A stretch of 64,000 bases of DNA from Streptomyces violaceusniger Tu 4113. GTDB taxonomy: Bacteria > Actinomycetota > Actinomycetes > Streptomycetales > Streptomycetaceae. The notes beneath the pieces are model-generated. The model had not been told where the DNA came from and did not search any database. It worked only from the letters and a program-made list of their open reading frames with translations. The stretch spans positions 5,270,001 to 5,334,000 of the forward strand of contig NC_015957.1 of the NCBI RefSeq assembly GCF_000147815.2. The letters run 5' to 3'. Position 1 is the first letter of the stretch. Every line of letters starts with the position of its first letter. Position numbers and translations under genes: made by a program. This document shows, piece by piece, positions 41,716-50,600 of this stretch.

Positions 41716-44559
41716 GTGGCGGCGAGGCCCGCGCGGGACTCGCCGCCGCTCGAGGAGCTGACACCCTTGTCCGCACATGAGACCGCGCTGCGGCGATTCC
41801 GGAACCCGGACCCGTGGCATGCGCCCGCCGCCTACTGGTTCTGGCATCGACTCCCCGACCAGGACACGATCCGCGCCCAGGTGCGGCAGATGTACGACGC
41901 CGGGATCCGGAGCTTCCAGGTGCAGGCACGGTTGTCGTACCCGATCGAGGATTACCTGGACGACGACTACCTCGCCGCGTGCCGTGCGGCGGTCGGGACG
42001 GCCGCCGAGCTCGGCATGGTCGTCGGCATCTATGACGACTACAACTGGCAGACCGGTCACGCTGCGGGCCGGGCCGTGACCGGGCACGACGAGCTGCGCG
42101 AACGGCACCTGTTCTGGCTACGGATCCCCGCCGGCGCGGGCGACGGCTCGCTCAGCGGGATCCGCTCGGCGACGGAGAACCTCGGCCCGGCCGCGATGGA
42201 CTGGCACTACGAGGGCGGCGTCGTCGCCTGGGCCGACTGGCGGCTCGAGTACGCGCTCGTCGTGGAAGGAGAGCAGGGCGCGGCCGCCGAGCGGCCCGAA
42301 CTCGTCGACCGCGTGGACGGCGCCGCCGACAGGTGCCGTGTCCGCCTCGTCGAGCCCGTGCCCGACGGCGCGGAGGCGATCGTGTTCGTCTCCGCCCGCT
42401 GCGCGACCTCCCGGCTGGTGAACCCCGTCGACCCGGTCGCGGTCGATCGCTTCATCGAGGCCGGCTACCAGCCTTTCGCCGACGCCCTGGGCGACTTCTT
42501 CGGCTCCACCGTCGCCTACATGTTCTTCGACCAGCCGCACGCCGTGTACTACGACTGGGCGCAGCGCACAGGAGACCTGCGTTCGGCGATGCCGTTCCAC
42601 GAGAGCCTGGCCGGCTCGATCCGGGAGCGCTGGGGCGGGCGGACCCCCCAGGTGCTCGCCGCCGTGCTCGACGGGGACGACCCGGAGCGGCTGAGCCTCC
42701 GCGCCCAGTTCTACGAGCACTTCAGCGGCTACGCGATGGAAACCTTCCTCGGCAAGCTGCGCGCCTGGAGCCACGCCCACGGCCTGCGTCAGTCCGGCCA
42801 TGAAGTCCTCGGCCACGTCGGCGGCTGGGCTCTGGACACCGCGTTCGCGAACTGGGACCTGCGCGTGAACTTCGGACTCGACCACTTCGGTGTGGACGGC
42901 TACCGCGACCTCACCGCGGTGGACGCGCAGGACGCCCTGGTGCAGCTCAGCCCCGTGTTCGGCGACTCGGTCGCCCGCCACCACGGCCGCGGCGGGACGA
43001 TGGTCGAGCAGTACTTCGTCACCCCGCCCGAAGGCGGGACCCCGTGGTCCGGCCACTGGGGGCTGACCCTGCAGGAGTTGCGCACCACGGCGATCAACCA
43101 CCATCTGCAGGGCATGCGACAGATGATCTTTCATGGCTTCTACCAGACACACGGCCATGGAGACGATCACGAGTCGCTGCGGAATCCGCGCTTCGACTTC
43201 CCCCCGGGCATCAATTTCGAGCCGTGGTTCACCGATCATCACCGGCGGTTCGCGCTCGAGAGCGCGCGGCTGAGCGAATTCCTCGAACCGGTGTCACCAC
43301 AGAACGACGTGGCGGTCCTGTACCCGTTGCGCACGGTGTGGACCGCGGGTCAGCTCGGCGAGCAGGCGTCGGCGATGGGTGAGTGGGCCCGCGCGCTCAC
43401 CGAAGCCCGGGTGGGCTTCCACCTGGTGGACGAACGCGATCTCGACGCGGCCGCTGTGGAGGAGGGCGCGGTGTGCTTCGGGAACCGCCGGTACCGGGCG
43501 CTCGTGCTTCCCGCCGTGACAACGCTGCGCTCGGCCGCGTCGCTGCGCCGACTTCGCCGGCTGGCCGAATCGGGGGTACGGGTGCTGGCCGGCGGTGCGA
43601 CGCCCACCGTCTACCAGGAGGGCCCACAGACCGCCGCCGAGGACTGGGCGGACCTCGCCCCCGCCGCGGAGGTGTTCGCTGCCGTCCCCGAGGAGGCGGT
43701 CCTGCGCGGGCTCGTCGCGCAGCGTGGGCGGGCCGAACCGACACTGCGCGTGCCCGCCGGCTCGGCGGTGCGCTGGCGCGGCGGCCCGGACGCGGCCGAC
43801 GGCTTCCGTTTCGCGTGCTTCACCGAGACCGAGGGCACAGTGGAACTCCTGCTGCCCGACGGGCCCTGGCATATCGAGGAGTGGGAGGCCGCCGACGGTA
43901 CCGTGCGCACCCTCGAAGCAGCCGAGAACCCGGTCGCGCTGCGGCTGGAGCAGAACGCCTTGCGCCTGTTGCGTGTGTACCGGGGCGCAGAGCCCGCTTC
44001 GGGCTGGGCGGATGTCACGGAGGACTCCGAGGCGGCGGGCGGTCACGGCGCACCGGAATGGTCGGCGCCGGAGGCGCTTGAGTCCGGCTGGCTGCTCGAG
44101 GTCGCCGAGGACTCGTACGAGGAGGCGGGCACCCGCCGTGACATCGCGGTGACGTGCGGCTGGGAGCGCCAGGGCCTGCCGGCGTTCGCGGGCACCGCCG
44201 ACTATGTGCGGCAGATCGAGCTCGACGCGCCGGTCCCCCTGGAGCTGACGCTCCCGGCTGTCGCCGGAGCTGTCATCGTGTCCGTGAACGGCGTGCGTGC
44301 GGGTGCGCGCGCCTGGGCGCCGTACCGCGTCACGATCCCCGCCGAAGCCCTGCGGCCCGGGGGGAACGAACTCCGCGTCCGGGTCGCGCCGTCTGCCGCC
44401 AACCGCTACTACGCCGGGACCGGGCTCCGCGCCGGGCCCGAGCCGTGCGGGCTGCTCGCGCCGCCGCTGCTGCGCCACGCGCTCGCGGCCGCGAACCTGG
44501 GTGCGCCCCCGGACGGTTTCGACTCCGGTCCCCGCTCATCCTCGATCCCGGAAGGCTGA
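41716..44559 (+). CDS. Large cytoplasmic glycoside hydrolase, GH106-like (alpha-L-rhamnosidase related)
   Basis: 947 residues with no signal peptide. The N-terminal region (APAAYWFWHRLPDQDTIRAQ, QMYDAGIRSFQVQA, AELGMVVGIYDDYNWQTGHA) matches the GH106-type TIM barrel; FGLDHFGVDGYRD and QGMRQMIFHGFYQTHG continue it. A Rossmann-like middle (NDVAVLYPLRTVW ... VRVLAGGATPTVY) and a C-terminal beta-sandwich (VIVSVNGVRAGARAWAPYRV ... GGNELRVRVAPSAANRYYAG) close it, as in galactose-binding-like domains. Family resemblance supports rhamnosidase-type chemistry, but the actual sugar is not established. The start is GTG 41716, or TTG 41767 with GAGGAG upstream, which would shorten it by 17 residues. The stop precedes the RbsD/FucU fragment by 6 bases. 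Confidence 0.75.
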   Translation: MAARPARDSPPLEELTPLSAHETALRRFRNPDPWHAPAAYWFWHRLPDQDTIRAQVRQMYDAGIRSFQVQARLSYPIEDYLDDDYLAACRAAVGTAAELGMVVGIYDDYNWQTGHAAGRAVTGHDELRERHLFWLRIPAGAGDGSLSGIRSATENLGPAAMDWHYEGGVVAWADWRLEYALVVEGEQGAAAERPELVDRVDGAADRCRVRLVEPVPDGAEAIVFVSARCATSRLVNPVDPVAVDRFIEAGYQPFADALGDFFGSTVAYMFFDQPHAVYYDWAQRTGDLRSAMPFHESLAGSIRERWGGRTPQVLAAVLDGDDPERLSLRAQFYEHFSGYAMETFLGKLRAWSHAHGLRQSGHEVLGHVGGWALDTAFANWDLRVNFGLDHFGVDGYRDLTAVDAQDALVQLSPVFGDSVARHHGRGGTMVEQYFVTPPEGGTPWSGHWGLTLQELRTTAINHHLQGMRQMIFHGFYQTHGHGDDHESLRNPRFDFPPGINFEPWFTDHHRRFALESARLSEFLEPVSPQNDVAVLYPLRTVWTAGQLGEQASAMGEWARALTEARVGFHLVDERDLDAAAVEEGAVCFGNRRYRALVLPAVTTLRSAASLRRLRRLAESGVRVLAGGATPTVYQEGPQTAAEDWADLAPAAEVFAAVPEEAVLRGLVAQRGRAEPTLRVPAGSAVRWRGGPDAADGFRFACFTETEGTVELLLPDGPWHIEEWEAADGTVRTLEAAENPVALRLEQNALRLLRVYRGAEPASGWADVTEDSEAAGGHGAPEWSAPEALESGWLLEVAEDSYEEAGTRRDIAVTCGWERQGLPAFAGTADYVRQIELDAPVPLELTLPAVAGAVIVSVNGVRAGARAWAPYRVTIPAEALRPGGNELRVRVAPSAANRYYAGTGLRAGPEPCGLLAPPLLRHALAAANLGAPPDGFDSGPRSSSIPEG

Positions 44560-44565
44560 TCCACC

Positions 44566-44817
44566 TTGCTCAAAGGACTCGACCCGCTCCTGACCCCGGA
44601 CCTGCTGTACGCGCTCGCGCGGATGGGGCACGGAGACACGATCGCCATCGTCGACAGGAACTTCCCCGCGCACCCCCTGAACGACCGTGTGATTCGGCTG
44701 GACGGCACCGACGTCGTCTCGGCGGGCCGGCAGTGCCCGCTGGTGCCGAGGAGGGTCGGCCGGGAACCCGAGCCGGACAGCAGCACCCTCTGCCCGTCAC
44801 CACGGCCCCCGGCATGA
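44566..44817 (+). pseudogene. Truncated RbsD/FucU-family sugar mutarotase gene
   Basis: From TTG 44566 (GGAAGG about 10 bases upstream) the first 50 residues, MLKGLDPLLTPDLLYALARM ... GHGDTIAIVDRNFPA ... VIRLDGTDVVSAGR, are an unmistakable RbsD/FucU N-terminus, with the GHGD motif. Homology stops near 44735; the remaining 30 codons are Arg/Pro-rich run-on and end at 44817. The family is normally about 140-150 residues, so two thirds including the C-terminal active-site residues are lost. It follows the glycosidase gene and is convergent with GH31. Confidence 0.82.
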
Positions 44818-44829
44818 ACCCGGTCCCCA

Positions 44830-44901
44830 TGGACCAGTTGGTCACCTCGGTGGTCACCTCGAAAGGCATGCCGGAGCCCGTGGCCGGGACGTCGGGGCTG
44901 A
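44830..44901 (-). pseudogene. Out-of-frame C-terminal extension of the GH31 gene
   Basis: Just past the GH31 stop (44902-44904) a different minus-strand frame reads LLISPDVPATGSGMPFEVTT EVTN before losing protein character near 44830 (shown here with a space after residue 20). The style (xVPATGxGxPFxVTTxVTN) is that of the first strands of a NEW3/CARDB-like sandwich domain often found behind secreted glycosidases. One base change in the C/T-rich run at about 44905-44915 would rejoin it to the GH31 frame. The rest of the domain is missing. Confidence 0.45.
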
Positions 44902-47034
44902 TCAGGAGGGAGGGGCCGGGACGTCGGCGCGCTTCAGGGCCTTGACGGCCTTGGCGGCGCCCTTGGCCTCGAGGTTGACGAACGCCGGGGTGACGCCGAG
45001 CGGCGCCGCGTACCCCTTGAGGTTCTTCGGGCCGTGGATCACCGTGCCGTGGTTGACGTCGTACCAGGTGCCGGGTGGCAGATGGACGGTGCGGGTGGCG
45101 CCGGTGCTCAGCTTGGGTGCGGCGAGTACGGCCGGACCGAGCATCCACTCATCGGTGACGGTGTAACTCTGCTTGTCCTTCGGGAACTCGAAGAACAGGG
45201 GACGCATGATCGGGTCGCCGGTCCTCAGAGTGCTCCGGACCTGATCCCAGATGTACGGGGCGAGCTTCTCGTGCGTCTCGATCGCCTGCCGGTACAGGTC
45301 GACCGTCTCCTGGTCGTAGTCCACCTTCTGGCGGGTGGTGGTGTCATTGGTGTCCACCGGTGATGTCGAGGCGTACATCAGCGGCATCAGCGAGGCGGAC
45401 TGCGCCCATCGCACCAGTACGTCCTTGGACGGTGGGGGCTGGCCGCCCGAGCCGCCGATCATGTCGGACTCGACGAACGGGTAGCCGATCGTGGAGATCG
45501 CCAGGTTCTGGGTGGTGGCCGCCCGCAGGGAGTCCCAGCCGGTCCCCTTGTCGACCTGTCGGGTGACGAAGCCGGCCTCGTGGGCCGTCCGGTTCCAGTG
45601 CACCCGGATGCCCGCGCCCTGGAGGTCGAACTCGTCGGCGAGCCGTGTGCCGAGCTCCTGGTAGTCCGTGGCCTGGTGCCCCTCGCGCGGCGCGCACTTC
45701 TCGTCGAAGAAGCGGGTGTCGAACTTCAGCCCGTCGACATCATAGGTGTCCATGAGCTTCTTGAGGTTGCCCTCGTACCAGGCCTTGGCGTCGGGGTTCG
45801 CCAGGTCGATGATCCCGGCCTGGCCGTTCCACCAGGTCACCTCGCACGGCTTGCTCGTGTCCTTGGCGTCCATGAGCAGATAGCCGTGGTCGGCCGCGTA
45901 CTGGTAGTTGGTGGAGTCGAGGTTGATCCACAGAGTGACCCAGAGACCGAAGTCGAACCCCATGTCGTGGATCTTGTCGGACATGCCCTTGGGATCGGGG
46001 AAGGTCGTGGGGTCCCAGGTCAGATTGCCGTAGTTCGACTCCCACTTGTCGTCGAGCTGGATGGTGTGCCCGTCCAGGCCGTTGTCGTGGAGATCGGTGG
46101 CGTAGTCGAGCAGTTTCTCCTGGTCGACCTTGGTGTAGAACTGCGCCCACGAATTCCACAGCGGCTTGGCGTACTGCTGGTACGTGGCATCGCTCTTGCT
46201 CGGCTTGCCGACGATGCCGATGTAGTCGCGGTAGACCTCCAGCGGGGTCGACTCGACGAACACGGTGGCCTTGTAGGTGCCGGGCGATTCGACGGTGAAG
46301 GTGCCAAGGCCGTCCCCGCCCTTGTTGAGCGCCACGTCCATGACGTCCCCGGTGTCGACGTGGAGGCCGGTCGACTTGGAGGTGTACCAGAACGGGTCGA
46401 TCATGTTGTACGAGGCCGGGCCGAAGGTTTCGTGGTCGACCTCGCCGGTGTCCAGCGGCCAGGGCTGGTTGACACCGGGGCCGCCCTGCGGGGTCTCCGC
46501 CTGGCCGTGACCGTACCAGTGGCCGCCCGATGACAGGTCGTAGGCGAGGCCGAGTTGGTCGGGGCTGCCTCCCTCGACATCCCAGTCGAGCTGGTAGCGG
46601 TCCACGGTGGGCGTCAGCCGCGCCCTGACGGTGGCGCCGTCGAGCGTGGTGTCCGCGGTGAGGGTGAGGACGCCGTCCTTCCATGTCCAGTCGGTGACCT
46701 CGGTCGCGTGCTGCCAGTGGCCTCCGGACCGGAAGCGCAGGCCCCCCGTGTCACCGCGCGCGGTGCTGAGCGCAACTTCACCGGCGCGCTGGGTGGTGAG
46801 GGCGAGCTCATCGGTGGCGATATCGACGGTGTAGCCGGGGGTCTTCCTGGTGGCCGGCACGGACACGGCGAGGACACCTGGGTCATGGGTCACCGTCACC
46901 CGGGCAGCGGGGTCCGCCCGCGCCGGTGTGGCGAGAGGGCCGGCCACGGACGGCATGAGCGTCAGAGCGAGAGCAACGGCCGGGAACATGACAAGTTTAC
47001 GGGTGTTGCGCGGTCTGCGCGGGTGGGTGCGCAC
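44902..47034 (-). CDS. Secreted glycoside hydrolase family 31 protein (alpha-glucosidase/xylosidase-like)
   Basis: 710 residues. A signal peptide with basic N-region is present (RRPRNTRKLVMFPAVALALT, cleavage near TPARA-DPAA). An N-terminal beta-sandwich is followed by the GH31 barrel: HTIQLDDKWESNYGNLTWD, FDFGLWVTLWINLDS, the presumed nucleophile Asp439 in DVDGLKFDTRFFDEK, the acid/base region FVESDMIGGSG, and the C-terminal domain with SYTVTDEWMLGPAVLAAPKL and HLPPGTWYDVNHG. Retaining alpha-glycosidase activity on an extracellular alpha-glycoside is likely; specificity is open. GTG 47034 is used (AGGAGG 7 bases upstream). The C-terminus seems cut by a frameshift. It is convergent with the truncated RbsD/FucU gene and has its own promoter region. 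Confidence 0.88.
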   Translation of the reverse strand: MRTHPRRPRNTRKLVMFPAVALALTLMPSVAGPLATPARADPAARVTVTHDPGVLAVSVPATRKTPGYTVDIATDELALTTQRAGEVALSTARGDTGGLRFRSGGHWQHATEVTDWTWKDGVLTLTADTTLDGATVRARLTPTVDRYQLDWDVEGGSPDQLGLAYDLSSGGHWYGHGQAETPQGGPGVNQPWPLDTGEVDHETFGPASYNMIDPFWYTSKSTGLHVDTGDVMDVALNKGGDGLGTFTVESPGTYKATVFVESTPLEVYRDYIGIVGKPSKSDATYQQYAKPLWNSWAQFYTKVDQEKLLDYATDLHDNGLDGHTIQLDDKWESNYGNLTWDPTTFPDPKGMSDKIHDMGFDFGLWVTLWINLDSTNYQYAADHGYLLMDAKDTSKPCEVTWWNGQAGIIDLANPDAKAWYEGNLKKLMDTYDVDGLKFDTRFFDEKCAPREGHQATDYQELGTRLADEFDLQGAGIRVHWNRTAHEAGFVTRQVDKGTGWDSLRAATTQNLAISTIGYPFVESDMIGGSGGQPPPSKDVLVRWAQSASLMPLMYASTSPVDTNDTTTRQKVDYDQETVDLYRQAIETHEKLAPYIWDQVRSTLRTGDPIMRPLFFEFPKDKQSYTVTDEWMLGPAVLAAPKLSTGATRTVHLPPGTWYDVNHGTVIHGPKNLKGYAAPLGVTPAFVNLEAKGAAKAVKALKRADVPAPPS

Positions 47035-47101
47035 TCACGTCCTCCTGCGGGCGAGCATGACGTCGTGGGGCTGCACTGCAAAATCTTGATTATTTCAGCT
47101 C

Positions 47102-47130
47102 ATGTTCGAGCGACAACCATCATCTGTCAA
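47102..47130 (-). promoter_or_regulatory. Probable promoter of the GH31 gene
   Basis: On the minus strand a consensus TTGACA (47130-47125) is followed 17 bases later by GAACAT (47107-47102), 68 bases upstream of the GTG at 47034. The region 47035-47362 between GH31 and the response-regulator stop is AT-richer than its surroundings and contains no gene; I see nothing else in it. Confidence 0.5.
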
Positions 47131-47362
47131 CACTCGCCTCCATGATTTCCCGGCTTCACCATCGGTCCCCGTCCCCCCTGGTGACAGGGGACTCTCCGAG
47201 GCTGCGAACCCCTTCACCAGGCCGCGAACTGGGAAGGGGCAATGGTAAATTCTGCGTGAACCACGCCCGTTACAAGCGGTTTCGCTCCCTCAGCGAGTCA
47301 AGCGCGCGGGGCGGACCGGGTTCAGACCTGCTGGCCTCCTGAAAGCGTCGTGAGCGGGAGGG

Positions 47363-48016
47363 TCAGTCCGGAGTGATGCCGGCCCGGACGGCGAGGACGG
47401 CGAGGCGGATGCGGTTGTCTCGGCCCGTCTTCGTCATCAGGCTCGCCACGTGTGTCTTCACCGTGGTGACCCCCAGGTGCAGCCGGTCGGCGATCTCCTT
47501 GTTGGACAGGCCCACGCCGAGCAGGCCGAGTACCTCCCGCTCGCGCGGGGTGATGGCCGGCGCCGGGATGTCCGGTCCGGCGTCGGAGGCGGAACGGGTG
47601 TGAACCGCTTGGGCGACGATGCGGTCCAGGGTGTCCCGGCTGAAGGGCGCCTCCCCGTCAGCGGCCCGGCGTACGGCGTTGAGGAGTTCGGCGGGTGGGG
47701 TGTCCTTGACGAGGAAACCGCAAGCTCCGGCGCCAAGCACCGGATACAGGTGATCGTCGTCGTCGAACGTGGTGAGAGCGACGACCCGGGCAGCGGGGCG
47801 AGCGGCCAGGATCCGGCGGGTGGCCGTGATGCCGTCCATGCCGGGCATTCTCAGGTCCATGAGGACGACGTCCGGAGCGAGGCGTTCAGCCAGTCGTACC
47901 GCCTCCGCGCCGTTGTCTGCCTCGCCCAGGATCTCGATGTCCGCAGCCTGCTCGAACAGCATGCGCAGCCCCATGCGGACAAGCTGCTGGTCGTCGACGA
48001 CGAGGACGCGGATCAC
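47363..48016 (-). CDS. NarL/LuxR-type response regulator
   Basis: 217 residues. The receiver domain has the acidic pocket (VLVVDDQQLVRMG) and the phosphoacceptor Asp in DVVLMDLRMPGMDG (about residue 55), then the conserved Lys in CGFLVKDTPPAELL. The C-terminal LuxR HTH (ITPREREVLGLLGVGLSNKE, RLHLGVTTVKTHVASLM) is complete. Its start overlaps the histidine kinase stop by four bases, so the pair is translationally coupled. Target genes are not evident. Confidence 0.93.
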   Translation of the reverse strand: MIRVLVVDDQQLVRMGLRMLFEQAADIEILGEADNGAEAVRLAERLAPDVVLMDLRMPGMDGITATRRILAARPAARVVALTTFDDDDHLYPVLGAGACGFLVKDTPPAELLNAVRRAADGEAPFSRDTLDRIVAQAVHTRSASDAGPDIPAPAITPREREVLGLLGVGLSNKEIADRLHLGVTTVKTHVASLMTKTGRDNRIRLAVLAVRAGITPD

Positions 48017-49206
48017 GGCTGGGGCTCCAAGGTGGATGCGATGGCGGGCAGTTCGGCTGTGAGCCGCCAGCCCCGGGCCGTGGGTCCCGCATCGAGTCGG
48101 CCGCCGAGCAGGTCCACACGTTCACGCATGCCGGTCAACCCATGTCCGGAAGGGCCCGGGGCCGGTGGTCGGGCCCTTCCGGCCCCATCGTCGTGGACCG
48201 TCATGTGTATGACGTCGTCGGCCACCCGAACGGCGAACTCGGCGTGTGCGCCCGGCCCGGCGTGCTTGACCGCGTTGGCCAGGCCCTCCTGGGCCAGGCG
48301 GAGCACGGCCAGGCCGCGTACCGCGTCGAGCCGCCCGACACCGGGGTCCACGGAAGCGGTGACGGCCAGACCGGTTCGGCGGCTGCGCTCAACGACCGAC
48401 TCCAGAGCGGCCGGCAGTGCCCCGGGCGTGACCAGGGAGCCGGTGTCGGGGCCGGTACCGTCCGGGATGCGTAGTACGGCCACCAGGCGGCGCAGATCGG
48501 CCAGTGCCGTGTTGCCACTGGAGTGCAGGTCGTCGAGGACATCGGTGATCCGCGGGTCGGTGTTGCTCGTGGCGGCGACGACATGTCGGGCGACTCCGAC
48601 CCGCAGCACCATGGAGGAGACGTGGTGGGCCACAAGGTCGTGCAGCTCGCGCGCGATGGCGGTGCGCTCCGCCGCGCGGGCGGCCAACAGCTGTTGCTCC
48701 GCGCGGAGCTCCTGCTGTTCCGCGTGCTCGCGGGCGTGGCGTGCGGCGTTGCGGGTCACTCGCACGTACGCGCCCATGAGCAGCGGCAAGCCTGCGACGA
48801 TGCCCATCTTGTAGAGCACTGAAAGGAGGTCGCCGGGCAGATCGGCAAGGCGGTTCGCGGCGACGGCGAGTGCCAGTGCCACCGCCCCGGCAGCGAGGCG
48901 GCGCGCGGACTGCCGTACCGCCAGCTCGAAGAGAGTCACGGCGGCCAGCGCCTTCAACGAGGAAACGACGCCCGTGCCCAGCGCGTGTGCGGCGACGAGC
49001 AGACCCGACTGCGCAAGGAGCGCGCTGAACGTCCACTTGCCCGAGGCCAGGCACAGCACGAGCCCGGCCGTGGCCAGGCCCCAGTCCCGCGCCCCGGATG
49101 GCCGCTGCACCAGCAGGAAGTCACCGAGCAGGACGCCCGTGATCACCAGGACGCGTATGACGGCGAATCTCCTGTCGAAGGCAAGCTCGATCCAAGATCG
49201 GTTCAC
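48013..49206 (-). CDS. Sensor histidine kinase of the NarL-type two-component system
   Basis: About 397 residues. Four to five N-terminal membrane segments are visible (VIRVLVITGVLLGDFLLVQ, GLATAGLVLCLASGKW, LAAGAVALALAVAANRLA, MGIVAGLPLLMGAYV). The HisKA_3 phosphoacceptor His follows in AIARELHDLVAHHVSSMVLR, then an HATPase domain with LGLA-type Asn/Gly boxes (RLAQEGLANAVKHAGPGA, VHDDGAG, GHGLTGMRERVDLLGG). There is no large extracytoplasmic sensor, so it probably senses the membrane or a small ligand. The start is uncertain: GTG 49206 (VNRSWIELAFDRRF) fits the family; the frame extends upstream without homology. Confidence 0.9.
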   Translation of the reverse strand: MNRSWIELAFDRRFAVIRVLVITGVLLGDFLLVQRPSGARDWGLATAGLVLCLASGKWTFSALLAQSGLLVAAHALGTGVVSSLKALAAVTLFELAVRQSARRLAAGAVALALAVAANRLADLPGDLLSVLYKMGIVAGLPLLMGAYVRVTRNAARHAREHAEQQELRAEQQLLAARAAERTAIARELHDLVAHHVSSMVLRVGVARHVVAATSNTDPRITDVLDDLHSSGNTALADLRRLVAVLRIPDGTGPDTGSLVTPGALPAALESVVERSRRTGLAVTASVDPGVGRLDAVRGLAVLRLAQEGLANAVKHAGPGAHAEFAVRVADDVIHMTVHDDGAGRARPPAPGPSGHGLTGMRERVDLLGGRLDAGPTARGWRLTAELPAIASTLEPQP

Positions 49207-49337
49207 GCGGCCCACGATAGACGGACGCTGGTGTGCCGGGGGTCCTGCCGTGGGAGGAGGACAAGTCCTTCCACCGGCCGCGATGTCCGGCCTGCGGACG
49301 GAGTCGGGCGCCAAGGCGGGCTGCGAGTGTGATCGGC

Positions 49338-50300
49338 ATGGATACGAACGCGAACACGGACACGGGTACCAACGCGCATACGAAGGTCGCGGCCACGGGA
49401 CGGAGGTCCCTCCTCGGCGGTGCGATCGCCCTGGGCGTGGCGGGCGCGGCCTTCGGTACCACCGCCCACGCGGCCGGCGCTCAGTCCGGTTCCCGCACCC
49501 ATCGCGGCCGCTTCGAGGGAAAGGCGGTGCTTATCACGGGTGCCACCTCGGGTATCGGCAGGGCGACGGCGAAGGCGTTCGCCGCGGCGGGCGCCCGGGT
49601 CGGTTTCTGTGGCAGGCGAGAGGGTTTGGGGCGCCAGGTGGAACGGGAGATCCGGGAGGCGGGTGGCGAAGCCAGCTACATCCAGGCTGATGTGAGGATA
49701 GCCGCCCAGGTGGAGAGTTTTGTGAACCAGGTCGCGAGCCGCTACGGCAGCATCGACGTGGCCTTCAACAACGCCGGCATCGGCAGCGGAAAGCTGCCCC
49801 ATGAGATGAGCGTCGAGGAGTGGGATGACGTCCAGGCCACCAATGCCCGAGGCGTGTTCCTGGCGATCAAGTACGAGATTCCGCACATGCTCAGGGCGGC
49901 AGGCGGCGTCATCATCTGCACCTCGTCGTCGGCGGCCGAACAGGCGCGGCCGAACGGTGCCGCCTACTCCGCGAGCAAGCGGGCGGTGCAGGGCATCGTG
50001 AAGTCAGCAGCGCTCGCCTACGGGCCCAAGGGAATCAGAGTCAACGCTCTGCTGCCCGGCACCACCGACACCCCCTTCGTCCGCCCGCCGGACATCCCGG
50101 ACGCGGACTGGGCGAAGTACAAGCAGGCGTTCGGGCCACTGAACATCGACGGTCTCGAGCGGATGGCCCAGGCCGAGGAGATCGCACACGCGGTGCTCGG
50201 GCTGGCCTCCGACGACTTTCCGTACATGACGGGAGCGTCGGTCGCCGTGGACGGAGGAGCCACCGCCGGCCGGAAGATGATCCAGCCGAGCGGCGCCTGA
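49338..50300 (+). CDS. Short-chain dehydrogenase/reductase with a Tat-type signal peptide
   Basis: 320 residues. The first 48 residues form a twin-arginine signal (GRRSLLGGAIALGVAGAAFG, Ala-x-Ala near AHAAGA), which is unusual for an SDR. The Rossmann core is complete: AVLITGATSGIGRATAKAFA, NAG motif AFNNAGIGSG, catalytic Ser in IICTSSSAAEQ, YxxxK in AAYSASKRAVQG, and the C-terminal SVAVDGGAT. The Arg in FCGRREGL after the second strand favours NADP(H). ATG 49338 is the only start that puts the signal at the N-terminus; its Shine-Dalgarno is weak. It diverges from the histidine kinase. Substrate unknown. Confidence 0.88.
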   Translation: MDTNANTDTGTNAHTKVAATGRRSLLGGAIALGVAGAAFGTTAHAAGAQSGSRTHRGRFEGKAVLITGATSGIGRATAKAFAAAGARVGFCGRREGLGRQVEREIREAGGEASYIQADVRIAAQVESFVNQVASRYGSIDVAFNNAGIGSGKLPHEMSVEEWDDVQATNARGVFLAIKYEIPHMLRAAGGVIICTSSSAAEQARPNGAAYSASKRAVQGIVKSAALAYGPKGIRVNALLPGTTDTPFVRPPDIPDADWAKYKQAFGPLNIDGLERMAQAEEIAHAVLGLASDDFPYMTGASVAVDGGATAGRKMIQPSGA

Positions 50301-50600
50301 CGTCCGTTGCCTGGCTGAGAAGCCATATCTCAACCGATCTTGGAACGTGCAGATTAAACGGAAATCCCTGGGGTGATCTTCCGGCGGTGCGCGCATGAAG
50401 GCAGGGCCTCCTGGTAGCTCGGCGGTGCGACCCCATTCCGAGCGGTTCCTGGGGCCCTGTTGTTCCGGGTCGTCGGCGGGGTTGCTCGAGGGGCGGCGAG
50501 CTCGCGGGGCGGATCGTCTGCACGGGGCATGCTGGCCACATCGATTGTCAGTGGTGGGTGAGAAGGTAGGAGCATCGAAAAGGAAAAAGGGGGAGCGTCC
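50301..50600. promoter_or_regulatory. Intergenic region with probable promoter of the VWA gene
   Basis: No coding sequence. TTGTCA at 50545-50550 and TAGGAG at 50567-50572 are spaced 16 bases on the plus strand, 29 bases before ATG 50601, and an A/G-rich tract ending in gggggag (ribosome binding site) follows. The upstream 240 bases contain nothing I recognise. Confidence 0.4.
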
